Counted from the first letter of the stretch, positions 37,742 to 46,588 are shown. The stretch: 64,000 nt of DNA from Micromonospora sp. C31 (GCF_018070575.1 NZ_JAGPXN010000016.1:1-64000), one strand, 5' to 3'. Program-made: numbers and translations. Notes: generated by a model not told the origin, from the sequence alone.

Positions 37742-38338
37742 GTGGAGGAAGACATCCGGCGGGTCGGCATCATGGGCGGCACCTTCGACCCGATCCACCA
37801 CGGGCACCTCGTCGCGGCCAGCGAGGTGGCGGACCGGTTCGGGCTGGACGAGGTGGTCTTCGTCCCCACCGGCCAGCCGTGGCAGAAGGCGGACGAGCCG
37901 GTCAGCCCGGCGGAGGACCGCTACCTGATGACGGTGATCGCCACCGCCTCCAACCCGCGCTTCCAGGTCAGCCGCGTCGACATCGACCGGGGCGGGCCCA
38001 CCTACACCGTCGACACCCTGCGCGACCTGCACGCCGAGTACGGCTCGAAGGTGCAGCTGTTCTTCATCACCGGAGCCGACGCGCTGGAGCGGATCCTCTC
38101 CTGGAAGGACCTGGACGAGATCTTCGAGCTGGCCCACTTCATCGGGGTGACCCGGCCGGGATTCGAGCTGACCGACGCGCACCTGCCGGCCGACACGGTG
38201 AGCCTGGTGCAGGTGCCGGCCATGGCGATCTCGTCGACGGACTGTCGGGCCCGGGTCGCCCGAGGGGAGCCGGTCTGGTACCTGGTGCCGGACGGTGTGG
38301 TGCAGTACATCGCAAAGCGACGTCTCTATCGGCCGTGA
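37742..38338 (+). CDS. nadD: nicotinate-nucleotide adenylyltransferase
   Basis: 198 aa. Nucleotidyltransferase motif GGTFDPIHHGHL (the T/HxGH site) near the N-terminus and the ISSTDCR segment near the C-terminus define NadD, which makes deamido-NAD in NAD synthesis. GTG start with a leaderless promoter. Starts the conserved run nadD-rsfS-phosphatase-DegV-comEA-comEC-holA. Confidence 0.96.
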   Translation: MEEDIRRVGIMGGTFDPIHHGHLVAASEVADRFGLDEVVFVPTGQPWQKADEPVSPAEDRYLMTVIATASNPRFQVSRVDIDRGGPTYTVDTLRDLHAEYGSKVQLFFITGADALERILSWKDLDEIFELAHFIGVTRPGFELTDAHLPADTVSLVQVPAMAISSTDCRARVARGEPVWYLVPDGVVQYIAKRRLYRP

Positions 38339-38448
38339 TATGACCCGGTATGGGATGGTTCGGGCGGGTAACGCGCCAGAACTGTCGAGTCGGGATTCCG
38401 CCGGGTGTGAGACGCTTGGAGGATCGCACGGTTGATCGAAGGAGAACG

Positions 38449-38859
38449 GTGACAGTTTCCGAACGCGCCCACGAGTTGGCCATCGCCGCCGCCCAGGCCG
38501 CGGCCGACAAGAAGGCGCAGGACATCGTCATCATCGACGTGGGCGACCAGCTCGCCATCACCGACGCGTTCCTGCTCGCCGCTGCGCCCAACGAGCGTCA
38601 GGTGCTGGCCATCGTCGATGCCATCGAGGAGCGGCTGCTCGAGCTGCCGGAGAAGGCCAAGCCGGTCCGGCGCGAGGGCGAGCGGGGCGGCCGGTGGGTG
38701 CTGCTCGACTACGTCGACATCGTGGTGCACGTCCAGCACACCGAGGAGCGCGAGTTCTACGCCCTCGACCGGCTGTGGAAGGACTGCCCGACGATCCCGT
38801 TCGTCGACCGGGACCTCGTCGACGCCGAGTCCGGCACCGGCTCCACCACCGCGGAATGA
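38449..38859 (+). CDS. rsfS: ribosomal silencing factor RsfS
   Basis: 136 aa. The core IVIIDVGDQLAITDAFLLA and GRWVLLDYVDIVVHV stretch fit RsfS, which binds L14 on the 50S subunit and blocks subunit joining when nutrients are low. AAGGAG lies ~6 nt before the GTG. The TGA overlaps the ATG of the phosphatase. Confidence 0.95.
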   Translation: MTVSERAHELAIAAAQAAADKKAQDIVIIDVGDQLAITDAFLLAAAPNERQVLAIVDAIEERLLELPEKAKPVRREGERGGRWVLLDYVDIVVHVQHTEEREFYALDRLWKDCPTIPFVDRDLVDAESGTGSTTAE

Positions 38860-39482
38860 CCCGACTGATCATCTGGCGGCACGGCAACACCGACTGGAAC
38901 GCCGCCAGCCGGGTCCAGGGGCAGACCGACGTACCGCTGAACGACCTCGGCCGCGAGCAGGCCCGCAGCGCCGCGTCCATGCTGGCCGGGCTGCGGCCGG
39001 ACGCCATCGTGGCCAGCGACCTGAGCCGCGCGGCGGACACCGCCGGCGCACTGGCCGCGCTGACCGGGCTGCCGGTGCGTACCGATCCGCGGCTGCGGGA
39101 GCGGCACTTCGGCAGGTGGCAGGGGCTGGCCCTCACCGAGGCCGCCGAGCGTTACCCCACCGAGTTCGCCCGCTGGCGGGCCGGCGACCCGGACCCGGGC
39201 GCCGGCATCGAGACGCTCGACGACCTCGGCAAGCGGGTCGGCGCGGCCCTGTCCGACGCCGCCGACGCCGTGCCCGGGGGCACCGTGGTGGTGACCACCC
39301 ACGGCGGCGCGGCCCGCCAGGGCTGCGGCCACCTGCTCGGTTGGCAGCACGCCGTGCTGCGTACCGTCGGTCCGCTGCGGAACTGCCACTGGACGGAGCT
39401 GCGCCACGACGACACCCGGGGCTGGCACCTGCGCGCCCACAACGTCGGCCTGATCGCCGTGCCGGCCACCGAGGCCGTCTGA
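38856..39482 (+). CDS. histidine phosphatase family protein (GpgP-like position)
   Basis: 208 aa with the phosphohistidine motif WRHGNTDWN at the N-terminus and the second catalytic histidine in TTHGGAARQG. The location after rsfS is that of glucosyl-3-phosphoglycerate phosphatase GpgP in mycobacteria; whether this organism uses that pathway is not shown here. ATGA overlap with rsfS. Confidence 0.88.
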   Translation: MTRLIIWRHGNTDWNAASRVQGQTDVPLNDLGREQARSAASMLAGLRPDAIVASDLSRAADTAGALAALTGLPVRTDPRLRERHFGRWQGLALTEAAERYPTEFARWRAGDPDPGAGIETLDDLGKRVGAALSDAADAVPGGTVVVTTHGGAARQGCGHLLGWQHAVLRTVGPLRNCHWTELRHDDTRGWHLRAHNVGLIAVPATEAV

Positions 39483-39508
39483 CCCGGGCGTTCCCCGGCG
39501 ACATCGGC

Positions 39509-39514
39509 TAGCGT
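39509..39514 (+). promoter_or_regulatory. -10 hexamer TAGCGT, leaderless degV start
   Basis: TAGCGT with 7 nt to the ATG of the DegV gene. Confidence 0.5.
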
Positions 39515-39521
39515 GCCGGGC

Positions 39522-40382
39522 ATGCCCGTCGCGGTCGTCACCGACTCCACCGCCTACCTTCCGCCCGAGTTGCTGCGTGCCCACCGGCTGACGGTGGTGC
39601 CGCTGACCGTCGTGCTCAACGGCGCCGAAGGGCTGGAGGGGGTCGAGACGACTCCGTCCGACGCCACCCGGGCGCTCGGCGGCCGGCGCGTCACGGTGAG
39701 CACGTCCCGTCCCGCGCCGGAGCAGTTCGCCCGGACGTACCGGGAGCTGCTCGACGCCGGCGCCGACGGGATCGTCTCGGTGCACCTGTCGGCCGAGCTC
39801 TCCGGCACGGTGGAGGCCGCCCGGCTGGCCGCCGCCGACTTCGACGACCGGGTCGCCGTGGTCGACAGCCGCTCGACCGGCATGGGCCTCGGCTTCCCGG
39901 CCGTCGCCGCCGCCACGGCCGCCGAGCGGGGCGAGGACCTGGCGGGGGTACGCGCCGCCGCGGTCGACGCCATCGCCCGTACCAGCATCTGGTTCTACGT
40001 CGACACCCTGGAGTTCCTCCGCCGGGGCGGCCGGATCGGCGCCGCCGAGGCGCTGCTCGGAACCGCCCTGTCGGTGAAGCCGATCATGCACATGCCGGAC
40101 GGCGCGATCGTCCTCAAGGACAAGGTGCGTACCGCCAGCCGGGGCGTGGCGCGGCTGGTCGACCTGGCCGTGGAGGCCGCCGGCGACGCCGAGGTCGACC
40201 TGGCCGTGCACCACCTCGCCGCGCCGCAGCGGGCCGAGGCGCTGCTCGAGACGCTGCGGATCCGGCTGGGCGATCGGCTGCACGACTCGTACGTCTCGGA
40301 GGCCGGCGCGGTGGTCGCCGCGCACGCCGGGCCCGGCCTGGCCTGCGTCGTCGTGCACCGCCGCCCCGAGGCCACCGGCTAG
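39522..40382 (+). CDS. DegV family fatty-acid-binding protein
   Basis: 286 aa. The start VAVVTDSTAYLPPELL, the conserved TSRPAPEQF loop and DTLEFLRRGGRIG define DegV/FakB proteins, which hold a fatty acid for phosphorylation by FakA. No fakA is in the window. Likely involved in uptake or recycling of fatty acids. Confidence 0.93.
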   Translation: MPVAVVTDSTAYLPPELLRAHRLTVVPLTVVLNGAEGLEGVETTPSDATRALGGRRVTVSTSRPAPEQFARTYRELLDAGADGIVSVHLSAELSGTVEAARLAAADFDDRVAVVDSRSTGMGLGFPAVAAATAAERGEDLAGVRAAAVDAIARTSIWFYVDTLEFLRRGGRIGAAEALLGTALSVKPIMHMPDGAIVLKDKVRTASRGVARLVDLAVEAAGDAEVDLAVHHLAAPQRAEALLETLRIRLGDRLHDSYVSEAGAVVAAHAGPGLACVVVHRRPEATG

Positions 40383-40425
40383 CCCCGTGGTCACCGGCTA
40401 GCCCCTTGGTCACCGCCTAGCCCCG
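40373..40425. repeat. 19-bp tandem repeat at the 3' end of degV (2.8 copies)
   Basis: CACCGGCTAGCCCC units at 40373, 40392 and a partial at 40411. The unit includes the degV stop codon TAG, so each later copy repeats an in-phase or shifted stop. Confidence 0.85.
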
Positions 40426-40442
40426 AGCCCGAGGACGCCCAC

Positions 40443-40472
40443 GCGGTCAGGGTGCGTGCGGTCAGGGTGCGT
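40443..40472. repeat. 15-bp tandem repeat, 2 copies
   Basis: GCGGTCAGGGTGCGT at 40443 and 40458, perfect, in the degV-comEA gap. Confidence 0.8.
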
Positions 40473-40489
40473 GCGCCGGCGCTGTCGAG

Positions 40490-40510
40490 CTGCCCCGTCG
40501 GGCGGGGCAG
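40490..40510 (+). terminator. hairpin after degV
   Basis: CTGCCCCG / CGGGGCAG 8-bp stem with a 5-nt loop, 107 nt after the degV stop; possible terminator. Confidence 0.4.
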
Positions 40511-40581
40511 GGCTCGATCGCACCGCACGGCGTGCGCCGCCCTCCTCGCCGCCGTAGCACATGACGGGCATGATCAGGGCT

Positions 40582-40609
40582 TTGTCCACAGGCGGCGTCG
40601 CCGTCCACA
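40582..40609 (+). promoter_or_regulatory. two DnaA-box-like sites before comEA
   Basis: TTGTCCACA at 40582-40590 is a perfect actinobacterial DnaA box; CCGTCCACA at 40601-40609 fits the relaxed YYRTCCACA form. The centres are 19 bp apart, ~52 bp before comEA. No gene dnaA or dnaN is nearby, so this is not oriC. Confidence 0.5.
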
Positions 40610-40649
40610 GCCGGACTCCGACCGCCCCCGCGTCCCGTGGTCCAGGACC

Positions 40650-40655
40650 TAGCTT
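40650..40655 (+). promoter_or_regulatory. -10 hexamer TAGCTT, leaderless comEA start
   Basis: TAGCTT with 6 nt to the comEA GTG, ~40 bp downstream of the DnaA-box-like sites. Confidence 0.5.
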
Positions 40656-40661
40656 CGCGTC

Positions 40662-41765
40662 GTGTCAGACGACGAGGAGACGGTGGTCCGGGAACGACTG
40701 CGCCGGCTGTTGGCGGGCCGGTCGTCGACCGCTGAGCGGGCGCACCCGGGCGGGTCAGCCGACCATCCCGGGTCCTCCGGCGGCCCCATCGGCTGGTCCG
40801 CCGACGCCCTCGGGTCGTCGGCGGCCCCCGTCGGCCGGTCCGCCGAGCGCACCGGGCGGCCCGCCGACCATGCCGGCTACTCCGTCGACCCGGCGGAATG
40901 CCTCGCCGAACCCGCTGGGCTGCCTGCCGACCATCCGGAGTCGGTCGGGGTGCCGGGGCCGGTCGCGTCGGCGTCGCCCCGTACACCGGCGTCGCCCCGT
41001 ACACCGGCGTCGCCCCGTACATCGGCGTCGCCCCGTACACCGGCGTCGTCTCTCGCCGGCACGACGGCGTTGCCGGAACCCGACCCGTCGAGCCATGCCC
41101 CGGGGGCGGGCGTGGCGTCCCGGTTGCCGGGACCGGGGGCGTTCGACCCCGGTCGGCGGGGAGTGCGGGCGCTGGCCGCCGTCGCGGTGCTGGTGGTGCT
41201 CGCGGCCGGCTTCTGGGCCTGGCGGTCCCGGCCACAGACCGAGCCGGTCCGACCGATGACCACCGTCGAGGCGTCCGGGGCGGCGGTGACCGGCCTCGCG
41301 GAACCGGCCGCCACCGCGGCCGGCGAGCTGGTGGTCGCGGTCGCCGGCAAGGTACGCCGTCCCGGGCTGGTCCGGGTGCCGGCCGGCGCGCGGGTCGCCG
41401 ACGCCGTGGAGGCTGCCGGCGGGGCGCTACCGGGGGTGGACGTGGCTCTGCTCAACCCGGCCCGCAAGGTCGCCGACGGCGAGCTGATCCTGGTCGGCGT
41501 CGCGGCACCACCGGGTGCGGCACCCCCGCCCGGGGCGGCTGCCGGCGGTGCCCCGGGCGTGCCCGGCGCGGGTGGCCGGCTCAACCTCAACACCGCGACG
41601 CTGGCGCAGCTCGACGCGCTGCCGGGCGTCGGCCCGGTGCTCGCCCAGCGCATCCTCGCCCACCGCGACCAGCAGGGCGGCTTCCGCTCGGTCGGCGACC
41701 TGCGCCAGGTCGACGGCATCGGCGACGCCCGCTACGAGCAGCTCAAGGACCTGGTGACGGTGTGA
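40662..41765 (+). CDS. comEA: ComEA family DNA-uptake protein
   Basis: 367 aa. A long disordered N-terminal region (1-165) rich in Pro/Ser/Ala, including SPRTPA repeats, precedes a membrane segment (~169-187, LAAVAVLVVLAAGFWAW), an SLBB domain (ELVVAVAGKVRRPGLVRVPAG), and a C-terminal helix-hairpin-helix DNA-binding domain (LNLNTATLAQLDALPGVGP). The N-terminal half is much longer than in Bacillus ComEA. The TGA overlaps the comEC GTG. Binds incoming DNA at the outer face. Confidence 0.93.
   Translation: MSDDEETVVRERLRRLLAGRSSTAERAHPGGSADHPGSSGGPIGWSADALGSSAAPVGRSAERTGRPADHAGYSVDPAECLAEPAGLPADHPESVGVPGPVASASPRTPASPRTPASPRTSASPRTPASSLAGTTALPEPDPSSHAPGAGVASRLPGPGAFDPGRRGVRALAAVAVLVVLAAGFWAWRSRPQTEPVRPMTTVEASGAAVTGLAEPAATAAGELVVAVAGKVRRPGLVRVPAGARVADAVEAAGGALPGVDVALLNPARKVADGELILVGVAAPPGAAPPPGAAAGGAPGVPGAGGRLNLNTATLAQLDALPGVGPVLAQRILAHRDQQGGFRSVGDLRQVDGIGDARYEQLKDLVTV
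40977..41048. repeat. in-frame 18-bp tandem repeat in comEA (4 copies)
   Basis: CCCCGTACACCGGCGTCG at 40977, 40995, 41013 and 41031; the third copy has one change (ATCGG). It encodes SPRTPA repeats in the linker. Confidence 0.95.
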
Positions 41766-44251
41766 CGGCGGACAGCCTGTTCGGCGCGTCCGGCACCGGC
41801 GCGTCCGGCACCGGCGCGTCCGGCACCGGCGCGTCCGGCACCGGCGTATCCGGCACCGGGGCGGCCGGCGTCGACGCCGGGGGTGAGCGGGCCGTGGCGG
41901 CCATCGACCTGCGGCTGGCCGGTCTGGCGGTGGCCACCTGGCTCGCCGCGTTGGCCGGGCTGCACCTGACCGTCGGCAGGACCCTGCTGCTGGCGGCGGT
42001 GGCTGCCGGGGCGGCAGGGTCGGGCGGGCTGCACGTGGCGGGCGTCCTCGGGCGGCCGTCCGGCCCCGTCCGGCGATACGGCTGGATCGCCGTCGCCGTG
42101 CTGCTCGGCGTGGTCTGCGGGGCGACGGCGACCGCCGCGCGGCTGTCCGTCCGCGACGCCGGACCGGTTCGCGCCCTGGTCGAACAGCGGGCCGTCGTCA
42201 CCGCCGAACTGGTCGTCCGCGACGATCCCCGTCCCGTACGCGGCGTCGCCGGGCGCCCGGCCACCCTGCTCGTGCCGGCCGAGCTGACCGGGTTCACCGG
42301 CCCGGACGGGCGGCGGGTCTCGACGCCGGCCCGCGTGCTGGTGCTCGCCACCGATACCGGCTGGCGAGGACTGCTGCCCGGCCAGCGGCTGACCGCCGAA
42401 GGCCGGCTCGCCGCCCCGCGCGGCGGCGACCTGACCGCGGCGGTGCTCAGCGCGGCCGGTGCACCGGTGCCGCTCGGGGCCGCGCCGTCAGCGCAGCGGG
42501 CCGCCGGGTCGCTGCGCGCCGGTCTGCAACGCGCCTGCGTGCCGCTCCCCGACGAGCAGGGCGGGCTGCTGCCCGGCCTGGTGGTCGGCGACACGAGTCG
42601 GCTGCCGCCCACCGTCGAGGAGGACTTCCTCGCCACCGGCATGACCCACCTGAACGCGGTCTCCGGCTCCAACGTGGCCATCGTCGTCGGGGCGGTGCTG
42701 CTGCTGGCCCGCTGGGCGCGGGCCGGGCCGTGGCTGGCCGCCGGGCTCTGCGGGTTGGCCCTGGTGGGCTTCGTCGTCCTGGTCCGTCCCTCGCCGAGCG
42801 TGGTGCGCGCCGCCACCATGGGCGCCATCGGGCTGGCGGCGTTGGCGGCCGGACGTCCCCGGGCGGCGCTGCCCGCCCTCTCCGCCGGGGTGGCCGTGCT
42901 GGTGCTGGTCGACCCGGAGCTGGCCGGCGACGCCGGCTTCGCGCTCTCCGTGCTGGCCACCGGTGGTCTGCTGCTGCTCGCCCCGAGGTGGCGCGACGGG
43001 CTGCGTCGGCGCGGGGTGCCGGCCGGGCTCGCCGAGGCGTTGGCCGTGCCGGCGGCCGCGCAGCTCGCCTGCGCCCCGGTGGTGGCCGGGATCTCGGGCA
43101 CGGTGAGCCTGGTCGCCGTGCCGGCGAACCTGCTCGCGGTGCCGGCGATCGCGCCCGCCACGGTGCTCGGGGTGCTGGCGGCGGCGGTGTCGCCCGTCTG
43201 GCCGGCCGGGGCGGAGTTCGTCGCGTGGCTGGCCAGCTGGCCAGCCTGGTGGCTGGTCATGGTGGCGCGGCACGGCGCGCGGCTGCCGGCGGGCACGCTG
43301 CCGTGGCCGGGCGGGGTGCCGGGGGCCCTGCTGCTGGCCGGCCTGACCGTCGCGCTGCTGGTGGCCACCCGGCACCCGGTCGTCCGCCGGCTGGTGGCGG
43401 TGGTCGTCGTCGCCGTCGTGGTCGGCACGCTGCCCGTACGGCTGGCCGCCCCCGGCTGGCCCCCGGCAGGCTGGGTGGTCGCCGCCTGCGCGGTCGGCCA
43501 GGGCGACACCGTCGTGCTGCCGGTGGCGGCCGGCCGGGCGGTGGTGGTCGACGCCGGGCCGGACCCCGGGGCGGCGGACGGCTGCCTGCGCCGGCTGGGC
43601 GTACGGGAGGTGGCGCTGCTGGTGGTCAGCCACTTCCACGCCGACCACACCGGCGGCGTCGCGGGCGTGTTCCGGAACCGGCCCGTCGGCGCGGTGCTCA
43701 CTCCGCAGTGGTCGGAGCCCGCCGCCGGGCGGGAGGTGGTCCGCGCCGAGGCCGCGGCGCACGCCGTCGACGTGGTGGCGGGCACGGCCGGCTGGCGGTA
43801 CCGGGAGGGTGGCGTCGAGTTCACCGTCGTCGGCCCGCCCCATCCGTTGCGCGGCACCCGGTCGGATCCCAACAACAACTCGCTGATGCTGCTCGCCACC
43901 GTCTCCGGCGTACGGATCCTGCTCGCCGGGGACGCCGAGACCGAGGAGCAGCGGGCGCTGCTGGACGCCACGGCGTCGGGCGGGCTGCGGGCCGAGGTGC
44001 TGAAGGTCGCGCACCACGGATCGGCCTACCAGGATCCCGCCTTCCTGGACGCGGTCCGTCCCCGGATCGCTCTCGTGCCGGTGGGGACGGGCAACACCTA
44101 CGGGCACCCCAACCCGGCGGTGCTCGGTCGGCTGGCCCGCAACGGGGCGCGGGTGCTGCGTACCGACACGCAGGGCGACGTGGCGGCTGTGCTCGGCCGG
44201 GCCGGTCTCGGGGTGGTGACGCGTGGCACACCGCCGGGCAGGCAACCGTAG
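41762..44251 (+). CDS. comEC: ComEC/Rec2 DNA-uptake channel
   Basis: 829 aa. After a Gly/Thr/Ser repeat tail (GASGTG units) come several membrane segments, an N-terminal OB-like domain, the competence-channel core (LNAVSGSNVAIVVGAVLLL) and a C-terminal metallo-beta-lactamase domain with HFHADH (624-629), likely a nuclease that degrades the non-transported strand. GTG overlaps the comEA stop. Membrane protein; length is normal for the family. Confidence 0.94.
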   Translation: MTADSLFGASGTGASGTGASGTGASGTGVSGTGAAGVDAGGERAVAAIDLRLAGLAVATWLAALAGLHLTVGRTLLLAAVAAGAAGSGGLHVAGVLGRPSGPVRRYGWIAVAVLLGVVCGATATAARLSVRDAGPVRALVEQRAVVTAELVVRDDPRPVRGVAGRPATLLVPAELTGFTGPDGRRVSTPARVLVLATDTGWRGLLPGQRLTAEGRLAAPRGGDLTAAVLSAAGAPVPLGAAPSAQRAAGSLRAGLQRACVPLPDEQGGLLPGLVVGDTSRLPPTVEEDFLATGMTHLNAVSGSNVAIVVGAVLLLARWARAGPWLAAGLCGLALVGFVVLVRPSPSVVRAATMGAIGLAALAAGRPRAALPALSAGVAVLVLVDPELAGDAGFALSVLATGGLLLLAPRWRDGLRRRGVPAGLAEALAVPAAAQLACAPVVAGISGTVSLVAVPANLLAVPAIAPATVLGVLAAAVSPVWPAGAEFVAWLASWPAWWLVMVARHGARLPAGTLPWPGGVPGALLLAGLTVALLVATRHPVVRRLVAVVVVAVVVGTLPVRLAAPGWPPAGWVVAACAVGQGDTVVLPVAAGRAVVVDAGPDPGAADGCLRRLGVREVALLVVSHFHADHTGGVAGVFRNRPVGAVLTPQWSEPAAGREVVRAEAAAHAVDVVAGTAGWRYREGGVEFTVVGPPHPLRGTRSDPNNNSLMLLATVSGVRILLAGDAETEEQRALLDATASGGLRAEVLKVAHHGSAYQDPAFLDAVRPRIALVPVGTGNTYGHPNPAVLGRLARNGARVLRTDTQGDVAAVLGRAGLGVVTRGTPPGRQP
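41783..41857. repeat. in-frame 15-bp tandem repeat at comEC N-terminus (5 copies)
   Basis: GGCGCGTCCGGCACC at 41783, 41798, 41813, 41828 and 41843; the last differs in two bases (GTATC). Encodes GASGT repeats. Confidence 0.95.
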
Positions 44252-44293
44252 AAATCAATGCCCATTATCGGCTTTAGCGGTGGACTGAGGTAA

Positions 44294-45355
44294 ATGTCTG
44301 GATTTGCACTGAGTGCGGGCTCCGCCGCCGGAGTGCCGACGAGCAGGCTGGATCTGGCCGCCGGCCGTGCGAATATGGGCGGCGTGACCGCCGCCAGCCT
44401 CGCTCCTATTCTGCTCGTCGTCGGCGACGAGGAGCTGCTCGCCACGCGCGCGGTGACCGAAGCCGTCGCGAAGGCGCGCAGCGTCGACCCCGACGTCGAC
44501 GTCCGCGAATACCAGGCCGGTGCCCTCCTCGTCGGCGAGATCGCCGAGATGCTCAGCCCTTCGCTCTTCGGCGGGCGACGGGTGCTGGTGCTCCGCGCCG
44601 GCCAGGACGCCCGCAAGGACCTGGTGGCGGCCCTGCTGGCGTACGCGAAGAACCCCGACCCGGACGTGCAGTTGATCGTGCTGCACCTCGGCGCGGCCAA
44701 GGGCAAGGCCTTCGCCGACGGGCTGAAGGCGGCCGGGGCGACGGTGGTGCCGGCCGCCAGGCTCAAGGGGCACCGCGAACGGGTGGCCTTCGTCCGGGAG
44801 GAGATCCGCCGGGCCGGCGGTAAGTGCACCGACGACGCCGCCGAGGTGCTCATCGCGGCGGTCGGCAACGACCTGCGTGAACTGGCCGCCGCCTGCTCCC
44901 AGTTGATGGCCGACACCGACGGCCGGATCGGCGCCGAAACGGTCTCCCGCTACTACCGGGGGCGGGTCGAGGTGACCGGCTTCACCGTCGCCGACGCCGC
45001 CATGGTGGGCGACGTGCCCGCAGCGCTGGAGGCACTGCGCTGGGCGCTGCACGTGGGGGTCGACCCGGTGCCGATCGCCGACGCGATCGCCGACGGCGTC
45101 CGCACGGTGGCCCGGGTCGCCGCCGCCGGGCGGGGTGACCCCTTCCAGTTGGCGGGCACCCTCGGCATGCCGGCGTGGAAGATCAGGTCTGCTCAGCAGC
45201 GGGCCCGTGGCTGGACGCCCGAAGGGCTGGTCCGGGCGATGCGGGCCGCGGCCGAGTGCAACGCCGCCGTCAAGGGCGGTTCGGACGACCGCGCGTACGC
45301 GCTGGAGCGGGCCGTCTTCTCGGTCGCCGCAGCCCGGCAGGACGGCGCCCGGTGA
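44294..45355 (+). CDS. holA: DNA polymerase III delta subunit
   Basis: 353 aa. The AAA-like N-terminal domain (APILLVVGDEELLATRAVTEAV) and the YYRGRVEVTGFTVADA region match HolA, which opens the sliding clamp in the clamp loader. The ATG at 44294 has GAGGT 5 nt upstream; a later start (ATG 44375 or GTG 44384) would remove a 27-30-aa tail and is also possible. comEC-holA-rpsT is a conserved order. Confidence 0.92.
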   Translation: MSGFALSAGSAAGVPTSRLDLAAGRANMGGVTAASLAPILLVVGDEELLATRAVTEAVAKARSVDPDVDVREYQAGALLVGEIAEMLSPSLFGGRRVLVLRAGQDARKDLVAALLAYAKNPDPDVQLIVLHLGAAKGKAFADGLKAAGATVVPAARLKGHRERVAFVREEIRRAGGKCTDDAAEVLIAAVGNDLRELAAACSQLMADTDGRIGAETVSRYYRGRVEVTGFTVADAAMVGDVPAALEALRWALHVGVDPVPIADAIADGVRTVARVAAAGRGDPFQLAGTLGMPAWKIRSAQQRARGWTPEGLVRAMRAAAECNAAVKGGSDDRAYALERAVFSVAAARQDGAR

Positions 45356-45894
45356 GCGGATCGCCCCGCGGCTCGTGGGCCACGATCCCCGCCGACGAGG
45401 AGCGTTACCGGCCGCTCTACGCGCGCGTGCTCGGGCTGCGCTTCGTCAACCCGGGCGGGGTGCTGTGCTTCCTCTTCTTCGAGGGTGCCGTCGCGCTCGC
45501 CGCGCTGCTCGCCCTCGCTGAACTGGTCACCTGGTGGGCGGTGCTCATCCTGCCCGCCACGGTGGCCGCGATGGTGAAGCTCAACGACATGGTGGCCGCG
45601 ACGGTGGTCCGGTCCGCCGCCCTCGTGCCCGAGCAGGAACGGGACCGCTTTCGCCAGCAGATGGAGCCCGTGGTCGGGCGGGCCAGGGTCGACTGGGTCA
45701 CGCACAGCCTGCCTGGCGTCGTCGTCGCGGCGTCGCCGGTGCCGCGCGCCGCACGGGCCGTACGCGACCGCCGGTGGCACCCGGATCCACGACACGGCGC
45801 GGGGCACCCGGATCCACGACACGCAGTGGGGGACGGTGGTCGCGCGGACGTCGAGTTCGGCCCGCAGCGTGCCCACCCCGACTCGCTGGGCTGA
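45352..45894 (+). CDS. membrane protein, unknown function
   Basis: 180 aa. Two hydrophobic segments (~37-58 FLFFEGAVALAALLALAEL, ~60-78) follow a short N-terminal region, then an amphipathic helix and a His/Pro/Asp-rich C-terminus (HPDPRHGAGHPDPRH). The GTG overlaps the holA stop, so it is coupled. No family recognised with confidence; it may belong to the small conserved proteins next to holA in actinobacteria. Confidence 0.72.
   Translation: MSGSPRGSWATIPADEERYRPLYARVLGLRFVNPGGVLCFLFFEGAVALAALLALAELVTWWAVLILPATVAAMVKLNDMVAATVVRSAALVPEQERDRFRQQMEPVVGRARVDWVTHSLPGVVVAASPVPRAARAVRDRRWHPDPRHGAGHPDPRHAVGDGGRADVEFGPQRAHPDSLG
45776..45823. repeat. 21-bp direct repeat (2 copies, 27-bp period)
   Basis: GGCACCCGGATCCACGACACG at 45776 and 45803, inside the 3' end of the membrane protein gene, giving the HPDPRH repeat. 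Confidence 0.85.
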
Positions 45895-45900
45895 CGATCC

Positions 45901-45958
45901 GCTGCCCGCTGCCCGCTGCCCGCTGCCCGCTGTCCGCTGCCCGCTGGCCCGCTGCCCG
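45901..45958. repeat. 7-bp tandem repeat (GCTGCCC)n
   Basis: About eight units of GCTGCCC with two variants, right after the stop of the 45352-45894 gene. Period 7, so not coding; located between two convergent genes. Confidence 0.88.
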
Positions 45959-46107
45959 GCGGAGGCGCATCGTGTCCGGGGCGGCAGGCGTCACCCGCGT
46001 CGGGGCAGCGGGCGTCACTTACGTCCCTGGGGCCGACCACAGCGAAAGCCGAAAGCCCGGCGGAGCTGCCCCGCCGGGTGGTGGTGCGTACGTGGAACGA
46101 CAGACAG

Positions 46108-46139
46108 CCGGAAGCCCCGGGAGTGCCCGGGGCTTCCGG
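46108..46139. terminator. terminator of rpsT
   Basis: CCGGAAGCCCCGGG / CCCGGGGCTTCCGG 14-bp perfect stem with a 4-nt loop, ~20 nt past the rpsT stop on the minus strand. Confidence 0.85.
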
Positions 46140-46159
46140 TCAGGTCTGAGGTCGCCTCG

Positions 46160-46426
46160 TCAGGCGGAGAGCGACACCACGCGCTTGGCGATCGCGGACT
46201 TGCGGTTCGCGGCCTGGTTCGAGTGGATCACGCCCTTGCTGACCGCCTTGTCCAGCTTGCGCGACGCGTCCCGCATGAGGATGGTGGCCTTCTCGACGTC
46301 ACCGGCCTCAGCGGCCTCGTTGAACTTCCGGACGGCGGTCTTCAGCGACGACTTGACCGACTTGTTACGCAGCCGGCGCTTCTCGTTCTGCCGGTTGCGC
46401 TTGATCTGGGACTTGATGTTCGCCAC
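46160..46426 (-). CDS. rpsT: 30S ribosomal protein S20
   Basis: 88 aa, the usual length. Starts MANIKSQIKRNRQNEKRRLRN, followed by KSVKSSLKTAVRKF, the helical S20 bundle binding 16S rRNA. Opposite strand to holA, as in related genomes. Confidence 0.98.
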   Translation of the reverse strand: MANIKSQIKRNRQNEKRRLRNKSVKSSLKTAVRKFNEAAEAGDVEKATILMRDASRKLDKAVSKGVIHSNQAANRKSAIAKRVVSLSA

Positions 46427-46588
46427 GCGACAGCCTCGTCTTGATAGCTCGGGTTGGTCTGCTTCCGCGCGCGACGAGCATGCGTCATCGCTGCGCGAAG
46501 AGCCAGGCTACCAGGTCGCCCGGGACGAGCCAAAACGGCGTGGCCCCCGCGAGCCTGGGCGGCCGGTCCAGCCTGGGCGGCCGGCCGG

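Noticed and set aside
40582..40609. replication origin
   Set aside because: Only two DnaA-box-like sites, and dnaA, dnaN or rpmH are absent.
45901..45958. CRISPR-like repeat
   Set aside because: A 7-bp uninterrupted tandem without spacers; a microsatellite.
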